Positions 1 to 9,860 are shown, counted from the stretch's first letter. The stretch is DNA of 64,000 bases from Pythium myriotylum (GCA_023091665.1 JALJCQ010000017.1:1364001-1428000), one strand, 5' to 3'. Made by a program: numbers and translations. Notes: a model not told the origin generated them from the sequence alone.

Positions 1-7
1 CGCGACC

Positions 8-287
8 ATGGTACGCTGACGTAGCAATCGCGCGCAACTGACACGGCCGTGCTCACGTGGCGCCCTCGCAGGAGATCCCTTACACCAGTCCCGTGAACCC
101 TGACCACTACGGCACCCTGACGGTGGCGCTGCTCCTCTCTGGCCTCACCGTCATGTCCGTCTTCTTCACAAAGGCTGTGGCGCCGAAGAAGAACTTCTTC
201 GTGGAGTTTATCTTGGCGGTGATCGCAGCCTTCCTGCTCGGCTTCGGCTCGCTCTTTCTCTTCCTGTGGGCCGAGATCTACGTCTAA
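8..287 (+). CDS. TMEM258: TMEM258/OST5-like oligosaccharyltransferase subunit
   Basis: Small two-pass membrane protein (72 aa) of the TMEM258/OST5 family, an accessory subunit of the ER oligosaccharyltransferase for N-glycosylation. Exon 1 supplies only the start codon (8-10, in a good ACCATGG context). An intron fills 11-71 (GTACGC donor, CTGAC branch-like site, GCAG acceptor), and exon 2 is 72-287. The spliced protein begins M-EIPYTSPVNPDHYGTLT. The YTSPVNP motif near the N-terminus and the LGFGSLFLFLWAEIYV end match the family closely. Two hydrophobic stretches lie at about residues 18-36 and 44-66. Reading straight upstream from exon 2 reaches only a GTG, so the intron is needed for an ATG start. 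A 5' UTR exon beyond the window edge is possible. Identity is confident; the start-codon exon is inferred. Confidence 0.85.
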
Positions 288-673
288 CCCTCTCTAGTCA
301 AGCGTCAATTGTCCCCAAGCTCATTCTCCTATTATTTGGCGGCGAGAGAGAAGCAAAATCGCCGTGTCGCGAACGGGGAAAGTTAGCACGTGTGATCCGA
401 ATGACAACTTCGCAGTAGATACTTGCTCTTCGCTTTGCTTAAGTCCTTTATTATTTACATCCGATGCAGAGCGGCGCTACTGAAGCTATCACGAAGAGTC
501 GTCGAGGCACCGACACAACGAAGACGGCGCGTCCTGTAAAGATACGCTACGCCTGCACCGAAGGCTTCGTACCGTCGGGCGAGTTCGAGCTGTGTGATGG
601 TTCCTCGGTTACGCTGGAGGATGGTGTTCCAGACTGACTGAGAGGCTGGGCGGAACGGCGAGATGCCTCGCAG
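288..673. other. convergent 3' flanks, no gene seen
   Basis: Space between the stop of TMEM258 (+) and the stop of AMPK beta (-). Open frames here are short and look random. The minus strand carries an AATAAA-like signal near 442-450, a possible polyadenylation site for the AMPK beta transcript. Confidence 0.4.
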
Positions 674-1657
674 CTACGACGTGCCTGGCATCAAGCTGTA
701 GTAGACGGTGGTGACAAACTTCTGCTTGTATCGCTGAGTCACGCCCAGCACCATCATCCCATCCTTGATTGCTGTGCAGTAGAGATGATTCAGGGCAACG
801 TGTTGGGGCACAGGGAGCAGTCGCGTGTCCACGCTCGGTGGATTCTAGACACATACGCTCTCGTGTCAGTGCAAAAGCAACAAACAATCGATGCTCAAGA
901 CGCTATTGCTCACCTTGTTCAAAATGATATGCCGCAAGTGAGGGGGTAGTGGCGGTGGTTCCTTCGTATACTCATCAATATCTGGGATGAATCGTCCATA
1001 CTGGTTTTCGTCCGTGTCCTTGACTTCGTCCGAAAAGTCAAAATCTGACAGCGCTTGAAAGTCGGATACGTCCACGAAGTTATTCACGTTGCCTTCAACG
1101 TCAGCAACGGTGAGCTGATCAGGAGCGAATCGCCATTCTTCGTCGACCACAAACTTGTACGCGTGTTTGCCCCGCGTGAGGTTGGCGATGTATGTGAAGT
1201 CATTTCCCGAGCGATGCATGGGGCACTGTTTCGACCAGCCATTAAATGTACCAGTGATGTACACATTCCGGCCGCCGTGTTCCCACCGAAAGACCATGGG
1301 GACGACATCGCTTACGGGTACGATACTCGACTCGCTTTCGCCATTCCGTGCGGTTGTTGAAGCCCCTGATATCCCGTAGGCCGTCTCAGATGACGACTGG
1401 TCCACCTCCATCGCATCGGCTCCGCCGCCGCCTGTCGGATTATCGCCGGGATACATCCGCTGCCCGTATGGCGCGGCGCCGGCGCCATTCCCTCCATTCA
1501 TAGAGCTGTCGCTGCCTCCGCGCTGCGATTGGCCGTACTGCGGGTGGTGCTGCAGCGGAAACTGGCTGCCGCGCGGAGACGCCGAGGCGCCATCGCCGAT
1601 GTTCTGCCCCAGATCATGCGGGTTCGAGTCGTGGTCTTTGCTGGAGGCGCTCCCCAT
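674..1657 (-). CDS. AMP-activated protein kinase (SNF1) beta subunit
   Basis: Scaffold subunit of the AMPK/SNF1 energy-sensing kinase, 304 aa. Exon 1 is 914-1657 and exon 2 is 674-844, with a 69-bp intron (GTGAGC...TCTAG). The N-terminus MGSASSK is a textbook N-myristoylation signal, suggesting membrane anchoring. A Gly/Ser/Gln-rich linker runs to about residue 115. A CBM48 glycogen-binding module follows (about 118-198) and keeps the sugar-contact Trp of FNGW, the Lys of YKFVV and the next Trp (EEW). The C-terminal ASC domain (about 232-304) starts at EPPPLPPHLRHIILNK and, across the intron, continues NHLYCTAIKDGMMVLGVTQRYKQKF, split here only by reading (NHLYCTAIKDGMMV then LGVTQRYKQKF), the alpha/gamma-binding strands. 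Retention of the glycogen module is notable because oomycetes are thought to store beta-glucan rather than glycogen; its ligand here is unknown. Confidence 0.93.
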
Positions 1658-1965
1658 GGCCTCTCTCGGTTGCTCGTGTCCGCTTCACGTTCGTTCGCTC
1701 GCTCGTACGCGCCGACGTTCGTTGTCGCTCGTCCTTGGCGCGCCGCCGCACAGTCGCTCCTCGTCAGGTCCGCGAGCGTGTCGCGATTGCCTCTGTTCCA
1801 GGATGGGACGGCACTTCAATGCACTTGATCTTTGTATGCTCGGAGCTTCCCTTTGCGGCCGTTGGAAAGAACCGCAGAATCGCACCTTCACGCAACATCG
1901 CCATGAGGAACAGTGGCGCCTCTACAATGTTATACTTATCCATATCATACTGCACAGGTTCTAGC
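1658..1965. other. AMPK beta upstream region, possible extra coding sequence
   Basis: Upstream of AMPK beta and downstream of the next minus-strand gene. A minus-strand frame open from about 2020 to 1764 (with residues such as EAPLFLMAMLREGAILRFF) could be an additional terminal exon of the upstream gene, reached by an 85-bp intron (donor near 2004, GTCCTG; acceptor ...TTGTAG). I could not decide this. Otherwise it is promoter and 3' UTR. Confidence 0.3.
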
Positions 1966-2943
1966 TCAAAGGTCGGGATCAAGGCCGACTTGGACACCGG
2001 CAGGACCTGATAAGGTTGCCGAGGAGCCCATGAGACTTCGCTGCAGAGATGTAAGCTTGTGGGCCGATGACGTAGACGCTGCGCCATTGCTCTGAAACGT
2101 GAACGTGGCCGGTAGCAGAAAGCTAGGAGCAGGCGCCTCTGGCTGCATTGGGGGCTCTGGCTCGTCGTCCAGAACGGCGAATGCGTTGTTCGGAGCTGAC
2201 GCGCGTGGTTGCCGGCGAGCTTCGCGAGGTGCGGATGACGGAGGCGCAGTCGCAGGTTCCTACAAGCACCCGTGACCAGGTTAATCACTTGAACCCGGGG
2301 TTCTTCAACATTCACGACGTGTTCGTGTACCTGCATCGCAGACAGAAAACCATCGAAGCCCTCAACTTCACGAGGCGGCTGCTTGGCTACAGCCGGAGCA
2401 TTGCTGTTGCAATATATCGATCAGTTGACCTGAGCGAGCGGAGCGACCGATTGCAAGAATTGTAACGCACAATTGAAACGTCGGTGCTGCCATGACAAAC
2501 GATGGCGCTGACACAATCAAATTGGATGGTGCGGGTGCTGGACGTGCAGCTTGTTTCTTCAATCGCGTCGCTGCCATGCGTTCGTCGAAGTTACGGAACT
2601 CATCAGGCACTCGATGGGCTCCCTGCTTCGGCTTGGCGCTAACATTTTGGTGCACGGCGCCCGCCTTCTTCTCCGTGAGGACAAAACCCTGACTACCGCG
2701 TCCATGCATGGCAACATGAGTTGGGGTCACCACAGCACTTAGCTACTCGAATCTCACCGAGTCTCGACTTTCTTCAGAGCCTTGAACTGGCCGCTCTTCT
2801 TGGCTTTCTGGAGAGGCTTCTTCGTCTTGTGCTTGCTGCTCGCTGCCGCCCAACGCTTCGTGAGTGCCACTTCGCCACATCATCCGCCTCCGACGCCCAT
2901 CACACGCGCACATACCAGCGCCGCCACCGCCCTTCTTGCCCAT
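1966..2943 (-). CDS. unknown basic, low-complexity protein (five exons)
   Basis: I do not recognise this gene. Predicted exons (minus strand) begin MGKKGGGGA at 2916-2943, then 2758-2842 (Lys-rich: SSKHKTKKPLQKAKKSG), then one from 2692 that ends at a GTGCGT donor near 2474, then two further exons down to a stop at 1966. Introns are 65-73 bp with GTATGT, GTGAGA, GTGCGT and GTACAC donors, and every junction keeps the frame. The product is Lys-rich at the N-terminus and Ala/Pro-rich with acidic patches later (NNAFAVLDDEPEPP), with no membrane segment or known domain. The basic start suggests a nuclear or nucleolar protein. An alternative last exon may extend it to 1764. Exon 2 has a second in-frame acceptor further upstream. 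Confidence 0.55.
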
Positions 2944-3137
2944 GGTCGTGTTGTTGCCTTTCACCACCCAAATTTTGAACCCTACCGAGTATACAGATGT
3001 ACTATACACTTGGTTACACTTCCGGGCTGTACCCCACGTGTATACCACTCGTTTATCCGGAGAGTATACAGCCCGTTTCGCGCTCGATCCGCCAAAGCTT
3101 GAAGGGACGAACCGCAGCCCAAGAAGAAGCGACGACC

Positions 3138-4102
3138 ATGGCGGCGGCGGACCAGAGCATCGCGATGATGGACGGCACGTACTTCGTGGGCCGCAAGGAG
3201 ATCCTGGACTGGATCAACGGCGTCTGCCAGACGAGCCTCACCAAGGTCGAGCAGACGTGCACGGGCGCCATCGCCTGCATGATCCTCGACGCCATCTACC
3301 CGGGCAAAGTCCCCATGTCCAAGGTCGACTGGAGCGCCAAGGTCGACTACGAGTACGTGCAGAACTATAAAGTGCTGCAAAAATGCTTCACGAACATGAA
3401 GATCGACCGCCACATCGAGGTCGACCGCCTCATTCGCGGCAAATACCAGGACAACCTCGAGTTCATGCAGTGGTTCAAGCGCTTCTACGAGCTCAACGCC
3501 TCGTGCGCCCCATACGACGCCGTGGCCGTGCGCGAAAAGGGCAAGGGCGGCGCGCAGTACACGGCCAAGTTCGGCGGGTCCGGCGTCCCGGCCGCGTCGC
3601 CCACGCCAGGACCTTCGGCCACCGCGAAGCGAAAGCCGGCCACAGGTCCGGCCGCGGCGTCGCGTGTCGGTGTCCGACCTGCCGCCGCAGCCAAGCCTCC
3701 AGGCGCGCCCACTGCGGTCTCCAGGGCGGCGGCAGGCTCTGCGGGTGCCGCTCGCGCCGGCGCCAGCTCCCCGAGTCTCGCGCAGGCGAAGGAGATTCTG
3801 GATCTCACTCACGACAACGAGCGTCTCACGAACGAGGTCGGCGAACTGAACGCTATGGTAAGTGTATAGTGTATAAAGCTTGTGGCAGAACTGCTCTCAC
3901 GTTGCTGGGCCGTGCTCTGTAGGTTGAGGGCCTGGCGCGAGAGCGCGACTTCTACTTCCAGAAGCTGCGCCAGATTGAAGAAACCCTTCAGACGGTGCCC
4001 GAGTCCGAGGCCTCGGAGCTGACAAAGACTCTGTTTGAGATCCTGTATGCAGCGGATGAGTCGGCGGAAGCCCAAGGTGAGCCAGTGGACGAGGAGATGT
4101 AA
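3138..4102 (+). CDS. EB1 family microtubule plus-end tracking protein
   Basis: Microtubule plus-end binding protein of the EB1/MAPRE family, 299 aa. Exons are 3138-3857 and 3923-4102; the 65-bp intron has a perfect GTAAGT donor. The calponin-homology domain spans about residues 15-115 (FVGRKEILDWINGVCQTSLT, then the conserved QNYKVLQKCF and KYQDNLEFMQWFKRFYE). A Pro/Ala/Ser/Arg-rich basic linker of about 90 residues follows. The dimeric coiled coil and EB-homology region are around 220-285, with ERDFYFQKLRQIE as the signature. The chain ends DEEM rather than the usual acidic EEY/F tail that recruits CAP-Gly proteins. The ATG at 3138 is the first that gives the expected N-terminus; an in-frame start at 2997 would add a tail with no counterpart. 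Used in spindle, cytoskeleton and flagellum. Confidence 0.95.
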
Positions 4103-4319
4103 AGCGTTGAGGCAAGGACGACGATATGCCCGTGTCTTCCCGTCACTTCGCTTCGAGATTCTCAAGAAGTTATTACACCTCAACATTACAGTCTACGGCC
4201 ATGAATACGAGACAAGCACGCCACTTGTGGCATCTTAGAGAGAAGAGATCATTGGAATCCCACTCGTTGCTTATTGTCCACGTCACTGTCACGGAATCAT
4301 TTCTTGTCACTCCGCTGAG

Positions 4320-5035
4320 ATGTCACTGCGTGGGATGGCTTCAACATCCGAAACGGCCTTGCGCATGGGCATCTCGAGCCACGAAGAGCTACTTTGCGAT
4401 CCTCTGTCCCCTCGCGATCGTCCAATCTCAAAATCTCCACGGATGCCTCGCAGCGAGAGCAAGCACAGCAGTCGCGAAGAGGAAACCGAGGATAAGCGGA
4501 GCGACGCCAAGGCCACGCGACGCCGAAGTGAGGAAGACGGAGACGGCAATGCACTCATCAAGAAAGTCATCTCCTACTTCTTCGACGACGACGCATTCGC
4601 GCATATGTTCGAGCGATTCGCGGAAGACCACTGTGCTGTCTTCGATCCTGAGAGCGACGAGATGAAGCTCGAGTACGTGTCCTTCCTCGCCTCGAAAGCT
4701 GTCTTTTGCCTCACTGGCGGTTTGCTTTTGCTCAGGTACACGGAAATTTACAACGAGTTCCAGGAGCTCTTCGAGAGCAAAATTGAAGGTTTGTGGGCTC
4801 GAATACTTGCTTGGACACCGAGCTTATCCAACACTGGGCTGTAGAGTTCATTCAGTCCCAAGGTTCGAACGTGCAGCAGTTCTATCAACTTGTACGCGAG
4901 GCTTACGAGCGAGACCGCGAGTCGAGCCTCGTTCTCTGCTCCGAGATCTTGGTTGCCACTGCAGACTTTGATGTATTTGTCCTCATGATGAAACAGACCA
5001 AAGAGTCCATGAAACTCGCCAAACGTCACAGTTAA
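4320..5035 (+). CDS. BART-domain protein (ARL2BP/CFAP36 type)
   Basis: Predicted effector or binder of ARL2/ARL3 small GTPases, which move lipidated cargo into cilia. Exons 4320-4672, 4736-4788 and 4845-5035 give 198 aa. Donors are GTACGT and GTTTGT; introns are 63 and 56 bp. After an 80-residue charged, Ser/Arg/Glu-rich extension, the BART domain (about 83-195) reads LIKKVISYFFDDDAFAHMF, then MKLEYTEIYNEFQELFESKI, then EEFIQSQGSNVQQFYQLV, matching ARL2BP helix by helix. The junctions were chosen because they alone restore the conserved K-L-x-Y-T-x-I-x-N-E motif. The stop lies 20 bp from the convergent stop of the next gene. ARL2BP and CFAP36 cannot be separated from sequence alone. Confidence 0.85.
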
Positions 5036-5054
5036 TAGAACTGTGTTGACGTCT

Positions 5055-7430
5055 TCATCGTGCTGCTGCCGTTTTCTTCCGCAGTCGCTCTACGAGCGAT
5101 GGTAGCTTCACTTGCGAGGCCTTCTTTCTGTCCCCACCAACTGACCAGGTCACAGAAGATAGCATGGTCGCGGTGTTGAAACAGTTAGAGCTTTCTTGTT
5201 GGTTATTGTTTCGGGGCGCGACGGATGGTAAACTCGTTCTAGCAAGCAGCTTCCTGACGCGATAGACTGGGTCCTGCTGTCGTTGCCGCTCTTCCAGTGC
5301 CTGCTTTTGCTTTTGCGTCTTCTTTCGCATTTTGTTCCAAAGCAATGAGGCCATATTCCCGCTCTCGACTTGGACCTCGCCAGCCAAGGATCTTGCTGAG
5401 GTTTTGCCTCGCGTGTCGGTTGCGTATAGAGCCTCATTGTCGACTTCCTCCTCACGTTCGTCTTGCTCTAAGTGGAAACTTTCGTGGTCGGCGGATTCGT
5501 CGAGCTTGAGATTGAGAGATGATGTGGGCAGGGATTTGATGGTGGGTCTCTCCCAGTCCTCATCAAGCTCTGGTGGAGTCTGGATGAGATCTTCCAGGTG
5601 GACTTCCTCAAACTCATCGTCCCTATCAGAGATCATGGTTTGTGCCACTTCGAGGGCGTTCAAAAACTTCCGCCGTACATGAAATCCACGAAACGCGGAC
5701 TGGACAATTTGTGCTGCTATTGTGGCTTCAGCATGCGCAGTAATCGTTGCCTTTCGATCTCGAGCCCTTTTGTCCACAATGTATTGCCACAGATAACGAC
5801 ATATCCTTTGTGCAGCATCGCGCTGGAATCTTTGCTCACGAGCGCGATTCTCCTGGATTTTGATTGTGTCAACTTTTCGTTTCCATTCTACCAGAGTCCT
5901 TCTTGTGTTTCGTCTGGATTCCCCACCGAACCACTTTCGCAGAGCCTTCATCCTGAGTCTCCACAAGGTCTCCCATACGCGGCTCCGTCTATCTTCGCTC
6001 TCCATGAGCAAGCTCTCATGTTTTGCATGTTCTTGATATTCCATTTCTCGCCTCTTCGCACTCAGGATATCCTCTTCCGTCATTTTTAAACGCTCTAGTC
6101 GACTGCGCTCAGCGTCGAGCGCCATTCGTTCGTGGACCACCACCCGCAACATCCAGTTCCCTTCTGTCCGCATGTCGCTCATTTCACGCTGTGCTCGACG
6201 ACGCTCTGCATCCTGCAATCTCCGCTTTGCTTCAGCTCGAGCAGCATGGACGACGACAAGTTCATCTATAATCCGAAGGTGCGACCGCCGAAGTCTACTT
6301 TTCTCTTCGATGAGCTTCTCCTTCTGCTGCCTCTCTTTCCAAAGACGGCATAATCGCCACATCCGCGCCTCCTCCACACCCATATCGCGCCGTTCCACAG
6401 CCTCACGTTGTAGCTCGCGGGCATTGAAAGCATCTACCGCGCGCGCTAAGGAGTCTTCTAACTCCATCGCAGTTGTCTCCTGCAGCATTCTGGCGACTTC
6501 GACGACATGACGAGCTATCCGTTCTTCTCGTTCCATCGCAAGCCGTGCGTTTCTCTCCAGCTTCGACCAATTGAGTTGCTCGATGGCGTGGGCTTCTTTC
6601 ATCTCCAGCTCTCGTTGTCGCGATTCCACCCACTCGACTAAGTCATGTCGTGCGAGTTGAGTTCTCAAAAAAGCCATCTCCCGCACGAGTGTTGCATTCG
6701 TCGGATTCGTAGAGATCCGTTCTGTCTCAACGTGAAGAGTGTGAGAAAGTTGGGAGTCCACCCGTTCCGGCTCGGACGAAGCTGCGCGAGGTGACAGTGG
6801 GGTCACGTCCTCAATTTGGCCATTGTCGATCAGATCAGCTCGTTCGAGTGCATCGTTACTGCCCTCCGTTGCCGCAGTGATTAGTTCAGAATAGGAGACC
6901 TTGGAGAGGTTACCTTCCAAGTGGAGTTCGTCGTGAGTCTTTGCAATCGTATTCGAGTCAGCGCTCGCTTCCACCTTCTTTGCATCTAGCGGAGGCAACA
7001 ACGTTGAGTGCCCTGCTGACCCTAGCACTTCAGGTTCTGCAAGCTCCACGTTTGCCTCTAGCACTTCAGGTTCAGCAAGCTCCACGTTTGCCTCGGCCAT
7101 AGGAGTCCTTTCTAGCATTGTGTCTTCTACCACAATGGGGGACGAAAGCGACATGATGGACTTCACCTCGTCCATTTCGATCTGGAACATGTGGAACACC
7201 GCGCGTTCACAAAAGGCAATGCTGCTCATCAGCATAGCCCACGTGGCCTTCCTCTGATCCTCTTCGTCGGAACGGGCTCCAACTTCTTTCTGAAGCAGCT
7301 TGTCCACGTCCAGTCGTACATACCCACTCACATCTTCTCTCGAGGGCTCATCGCTGTCGTCTTCGGAGCCAAGAGCGTCAAGATCCGCGGCGAGCACCCG
7401 CTCGAGCTCAGCCCGTTCCTCGGGCGACAT
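5055..7430 (-). CDS. IQ-motif, coiled-coil protein
   Basis: Unrecognised 791-aa acidic protein in a single exon. The N-terminal third is acidic and disordered-looking. The middle (about 230-560) is a long charged helical stretch with many Arg/Glu/Lys/Leu, typical of coiled coil (RHVVEVARMLQETTAM, LWKERQQKEKLIEEKSRLRR). One clear IQ calmodulin-binding motif lies near residue 590 (IVQSAFRGFHVRRKF), followed by an acidic tail. Two tandem copies of the 12-residue unit EANVELAEPEVL come from a 36-bp DNA duplication (7022-7093). The ATG at 7430 is used because the longer frame starts with TTG. The architecture suggests a cytoskeletal or axonemal scaffold, but this is inference only. Confidence 0.75.
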   Translation of the reverse strand: MSPEERAELERVLAADLDALGSEDDSDEPSREDVSGYVRLDVDKLLQKEVGARSDEEDQRKATWAMLMSSIAFCERAVFHMFQIEMDEVKSIMSLSSPIVVEDTMLERTPMAEANVELAEPEVLEANVELAEPEVLGSAGHSTLLPPLDAKKVEASADSNTIAKTHDELHLEGNLSKVSYSELITAATEGSNDALERADLIDNGQIEDVTPLSPRAASSEPERVDSQLSHTLHVETERISTNPTNATLVREMAFLRTQLARHDLVEWVESRQRELEMKEAHAIEQLNWSKLERNARLAMEREERIARHVVEVARMLQETTAMELEDSLARAVDAFNARELQREAVERRDMGVEEARMWRLCRLWKERQQKEKLIEEKSRLRRSHLRIIDELVVVHAARAEAKRRLQDAERRRAQREMSDMRTEGNWMLRVVVHERMALDAERSRLERLKMTEEDILSAKRREMEYQEHAKHESLLMESEDRRSRVWETLWRLRMKALRKWFGGESRRNTRRTLVEWKRKVDTIKIQENRAREQRFQRDAAQRICRYLWQYIVDKRARDRKATITAHAEATIAAQIVQSAFRGFHVRRKFLNALEVAQTMISDRDDEFEEVHLEDLIQTPPELDEDWERPTIKSLPTSSLNLKLDESADHESFHLEQDEREEEVDNEALYATDTRGKTSARSLAGEVQVESGNMASLLWNKMRKKTQKQKQALEERQRQQDPVYRVRKLLARTSLPSVAPRNNNQQESSNCFNTATMLSSVTWSVGGDRKKASQVKLPSLVERLRKKTAAAR
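7022..7093. repeat. 36-bp tandem duplication inside coding sequence
   Basis: Two adjacent 36-bp copies (7022-7057 and 7058-7093) differ at only one or two bases and encode two in-frame 12-residue repeats on the minus strand. Confidence 0.85.
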
Positions 7431-7502
7431 GCCGTCATCTCGACTGACTTCAATCAAAGTGTGCCTTGTCGTTTCTATTTATTCATTTCTCATCAATGGG
7501 CT

Positions 7503-9059
7503 CTACATAAATAAGTGGGCTGCCTCCGTACTCTCCATGCAGTTCATAGTCGTAAGGATCGCGATTCGGCCACGGCTCTCGTCGCCCGACTTGAGCCGCT
7601 TAGCCAACGTCTCGAAACCTGGTTTGCCGATGAAGTTCTCGCTCACGTCAAGCTGCGAAAGCCGCGGGAGCACGCTGACTGTTGACACAATGAGCGCCAA
7701 CTGGTGCGCCTCTGCGTCCGTGATGATGTTGCGGCGAAGTCCGAGCGTCTCGAGCCTCGGCCAGCTCGCCGCGAGCGAGCGACAGAGAGCTGACATACCG
7801 GCCTCGCCCACGAAGTTGTTACTCAGCTCGAGAACTCGAAGCTGCTTCTGGAAGACGAGCGGGAACTCGTGGAATAGCGCGAGGAGCCGGGGCATGCGGC
7901 GATCGCCCAGCACCGTCGTGTCCAGCGCCAATCTCTCGAGGGCGGGACGCGACGTGAACTTGAGCGAGCTGTTCACGGCGAGCGCGCGGAGAAACTGGAG
8001 CGTGCTGTCGGCTTCGTTGGCACAGTCGAACGGGGAAGAGAGCTCGAGGCTACTCAGCTTGGGGAACACGACATGGTGGCTTCGATATAGCAGCTCGCTC
8101 AGCTCATGGAGTAGCACACGGCCCGTGAAAAGCAGAGGGTCCGTGGCCGCCGCGAATGCCGCTGGCGTGCCCACGATACCGAAGCCATCGCCGTGGTCGC
8201 CCTGGAACGCGCGTGTAAAGCCATTCTTCTTGCCGACGTTGCGACTGTTGGTGATGGCGAGCGAGCGGAGGTTGGTCAATGGGCCCAGCGCGCTAGCCAC
8301 GCGTCCGTGGAGAGCACGTGCGTGAGAGGCTGAACCGACGTCAATGGAGAGAGAGAACACGAGCCGAGGGGCCTCGCGGTGGAAAAAGCGGTTGATCAGT
8401 GAGCAGCTACGCAGCGTGTGGGCGCCGTCGACGAACGTGAAGACGTGGCCCAGGAGGTCGGCGCTCAGCTCTGTCGTGAGTCCGGACGACGACGAAGCTG
8501 TCGCAGTGTCGCAGCGAACCGACGAGGTCGAGCGAACGCGACGTCGCTTGAGGCTTGAGGACGTCGCCGCGCATCGCCGCTTGCGCGACGCAAGTGGCTC
8601 CACTGGCGGCAGCGGCTCGAGCAGCGTCACGAGCGAGTGCACGCGGCGTTCGAGCGTGCACACGTTCGTGTACTCGTCGAGCGAGGCCGCGGCCTTGTAA
8701 AGCATGAGCTCGAGGCGCTGCACGAGCTCAGGGATGCGCGTCAGCGTGCCGGCGTAGCGCATGGTCGTGTTGGTGGCGAGCAGCGGATGGAGCCTTTGGA
8801 GCCGCCCGATCATCTGCTTGCGCACGGCGAAGTGGTGGTCCGAGTGCGCGCGCCAGTGGTGGCGGCTGCTGGCGAAGAACGCGGCGGCGGTCTGGGTCGG
8901 TACGGCTCGCGCGATGGGCTCATGGGCTACGTGGGAGGCTCTCGGCGTCGCCGTTGTCTCCTGTTCCTGTTCTCGAGTCTGGTGGGCGGACGCGGCCTTG
9001 GGCGGCGCGGCACGCGGCACCGCCGGCGCCGAGGGCGCGTGGGCGGGGTGGGCTGTCAT
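7503..9059 (-). CDS. KIX / F-box-like / leucine-rich repeat protein
   Basis: Single-exon 518-aa protein with an unusual domain order. A Pro/Ala/Thr-rich N-terminus (1-60) leads into a KIX-like three-helix module at about 68-148: FAVRKQMIGRLQRLHPLLA, then LVQRLELMLYKAAASLDEY, then TLERRVHSLVTLL. This spacing matches KIX domains in transcription coactivators. A basic patch (RKRRC...KRRRVR, about 159-176) could be a nuclear signal. An F-box-like helix set follows at about 193-240 (ELSADLLGHVFTFVDGAHTL), then leucine-rich repeats to the end (LRVLELSNNFVGEAGMSAL, LSQLDVSENFIGKPGFETL). The ATG at 9059 is chosen; the frame stays open upstream but only through Arg/Pro-rich 5' sequence. A plausible role is an SCF-type ubiquitin ligase receptor that docks to transcription factors. 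Domain calls are by eye. Confidence 0.8.
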   Translation of the reverse strand: MTAHPAHAPSAPAVPRAAPPKAASAHQTREQEQETTATPRASHVAHEPIARAVPTQTAAAFFASSRHHWRAHSDHHFAVRKQMIGRLQRLHPLLATNTTMRYAGTLTRIPELVQRLELMLYKAAASLDEYTNVCTLERRVHSLVTLLEPLPPVEPLASRKRRCAATSSSLKRRRVRSTSSVRCDTATASSSSGLTTELSADLLGHVFTFVDGAHTLRSCSLINRFFHREAPRLVFSLSIDVGSASHARALHGRVASALGPLTNLRSLAITNSRNVGKKNGFTRAFQGDHGDGFGIVGTPAAFAAATDPLLFTGRVLLHELSELLYRSHHVVFPKLSSLELSSPFDCANEADSTLQFLRALAVNSSLKFTSRPALERLALDTTVLGDRRMPRLLALFHEFPLVFQKQLRVLELSNNFVGEAGMSALCRSLAASWPRLETLGLRRNIITDAEAHQLALIVSTVSVLPRLSQLDVSENFIGKPGFETLAKRLKSGDESRGRIAILTTMNCMESTEAAHLFM

Positions 9060-9860
9060 GGGTGCGGGGAGAGGGCTCTGTCGCGGGTCTCGGCCGCGGG
9101 GCAGATCTCGTTGTGATGGAACGACCGACTGCCGACGAACGCGCAACCCGAACCCAGCACGCGCCAGCGAACGATGAGTGTATCTCGGCCGGACGCTAAA
9201 TGGCGGACGCCGCGACTGTCCCTGATGGGGGCCTCGTGCGGCGGTAGAGACTCCTGTGTCGCCGTCAACATTCCGGCGAGCGACTGAACGCCAACTGGCG
9301 ACGTGCTGGGTTTGTGGGCAGCGGCGTCGGCGCCAGCTGGACGGCCCTCGCCATGCGCGGCCTTCCGCACCCACCAGGAGTTCAGTGCTGAGTCAGCGGC
9401 GCCACCCGTGCTGATCCATTCGTTATCACGTCACGCCGGGCGGACTGGACGTATTGGTAACGACCGGATCTTTCAGGGGCGCGGTCGTCGCATCGCACGG
9501 GCTCACCTGTCAGCGCGCGGGCGGCGCTCGGGAGGAGGGGCTTTCGCGCCGCCGAAACTCTACCGCTTTCGTTCTCTCCGGTCGATCGGCCGCGCGAAGC
9601 ATCTTGTGCTTGCTCAGCTCGGCGCGTGATGGGAAAGCCGCGACATGGCGGAAGGATCCAGAGCATGGCGCCAAGACCGAGCCAGATGGAGGCAGACTGC
9701 TCTCTGCTGGGTCTGTGTCAACGTCCCACCCGCTGGACGCCACGTTGGCGGCTGCAAGGGACGGCTGCTGGCTGCCACGGGCGCCGCGGAAGGCATGGAG
9801 AAGGATTTGAGGCTATGACGCACAGATCCCATTCATTACAAGCACCGTAGAGGCTCTCTC
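9060..9860. other. 801-bp GC-rich gap
   Basis: Lies between the start of the KIX/F-box/LRR gene and the stop of the CTF4 gene. Several overlapping open frames exist on both strands, a consequence of high GC content. None shows a domain, a convincing start or splice-consistent extension. Expected contents are the promoter of the KIX gene and the 3' UTR of CTF4. Confidence 0.4.

Noticed and set aside
7300..8325. 341-residue plus-strand frame
   Set aside because: Ser/Arg-rich antisense shadow of the KIX/LRR gene and of the IQ protein start.
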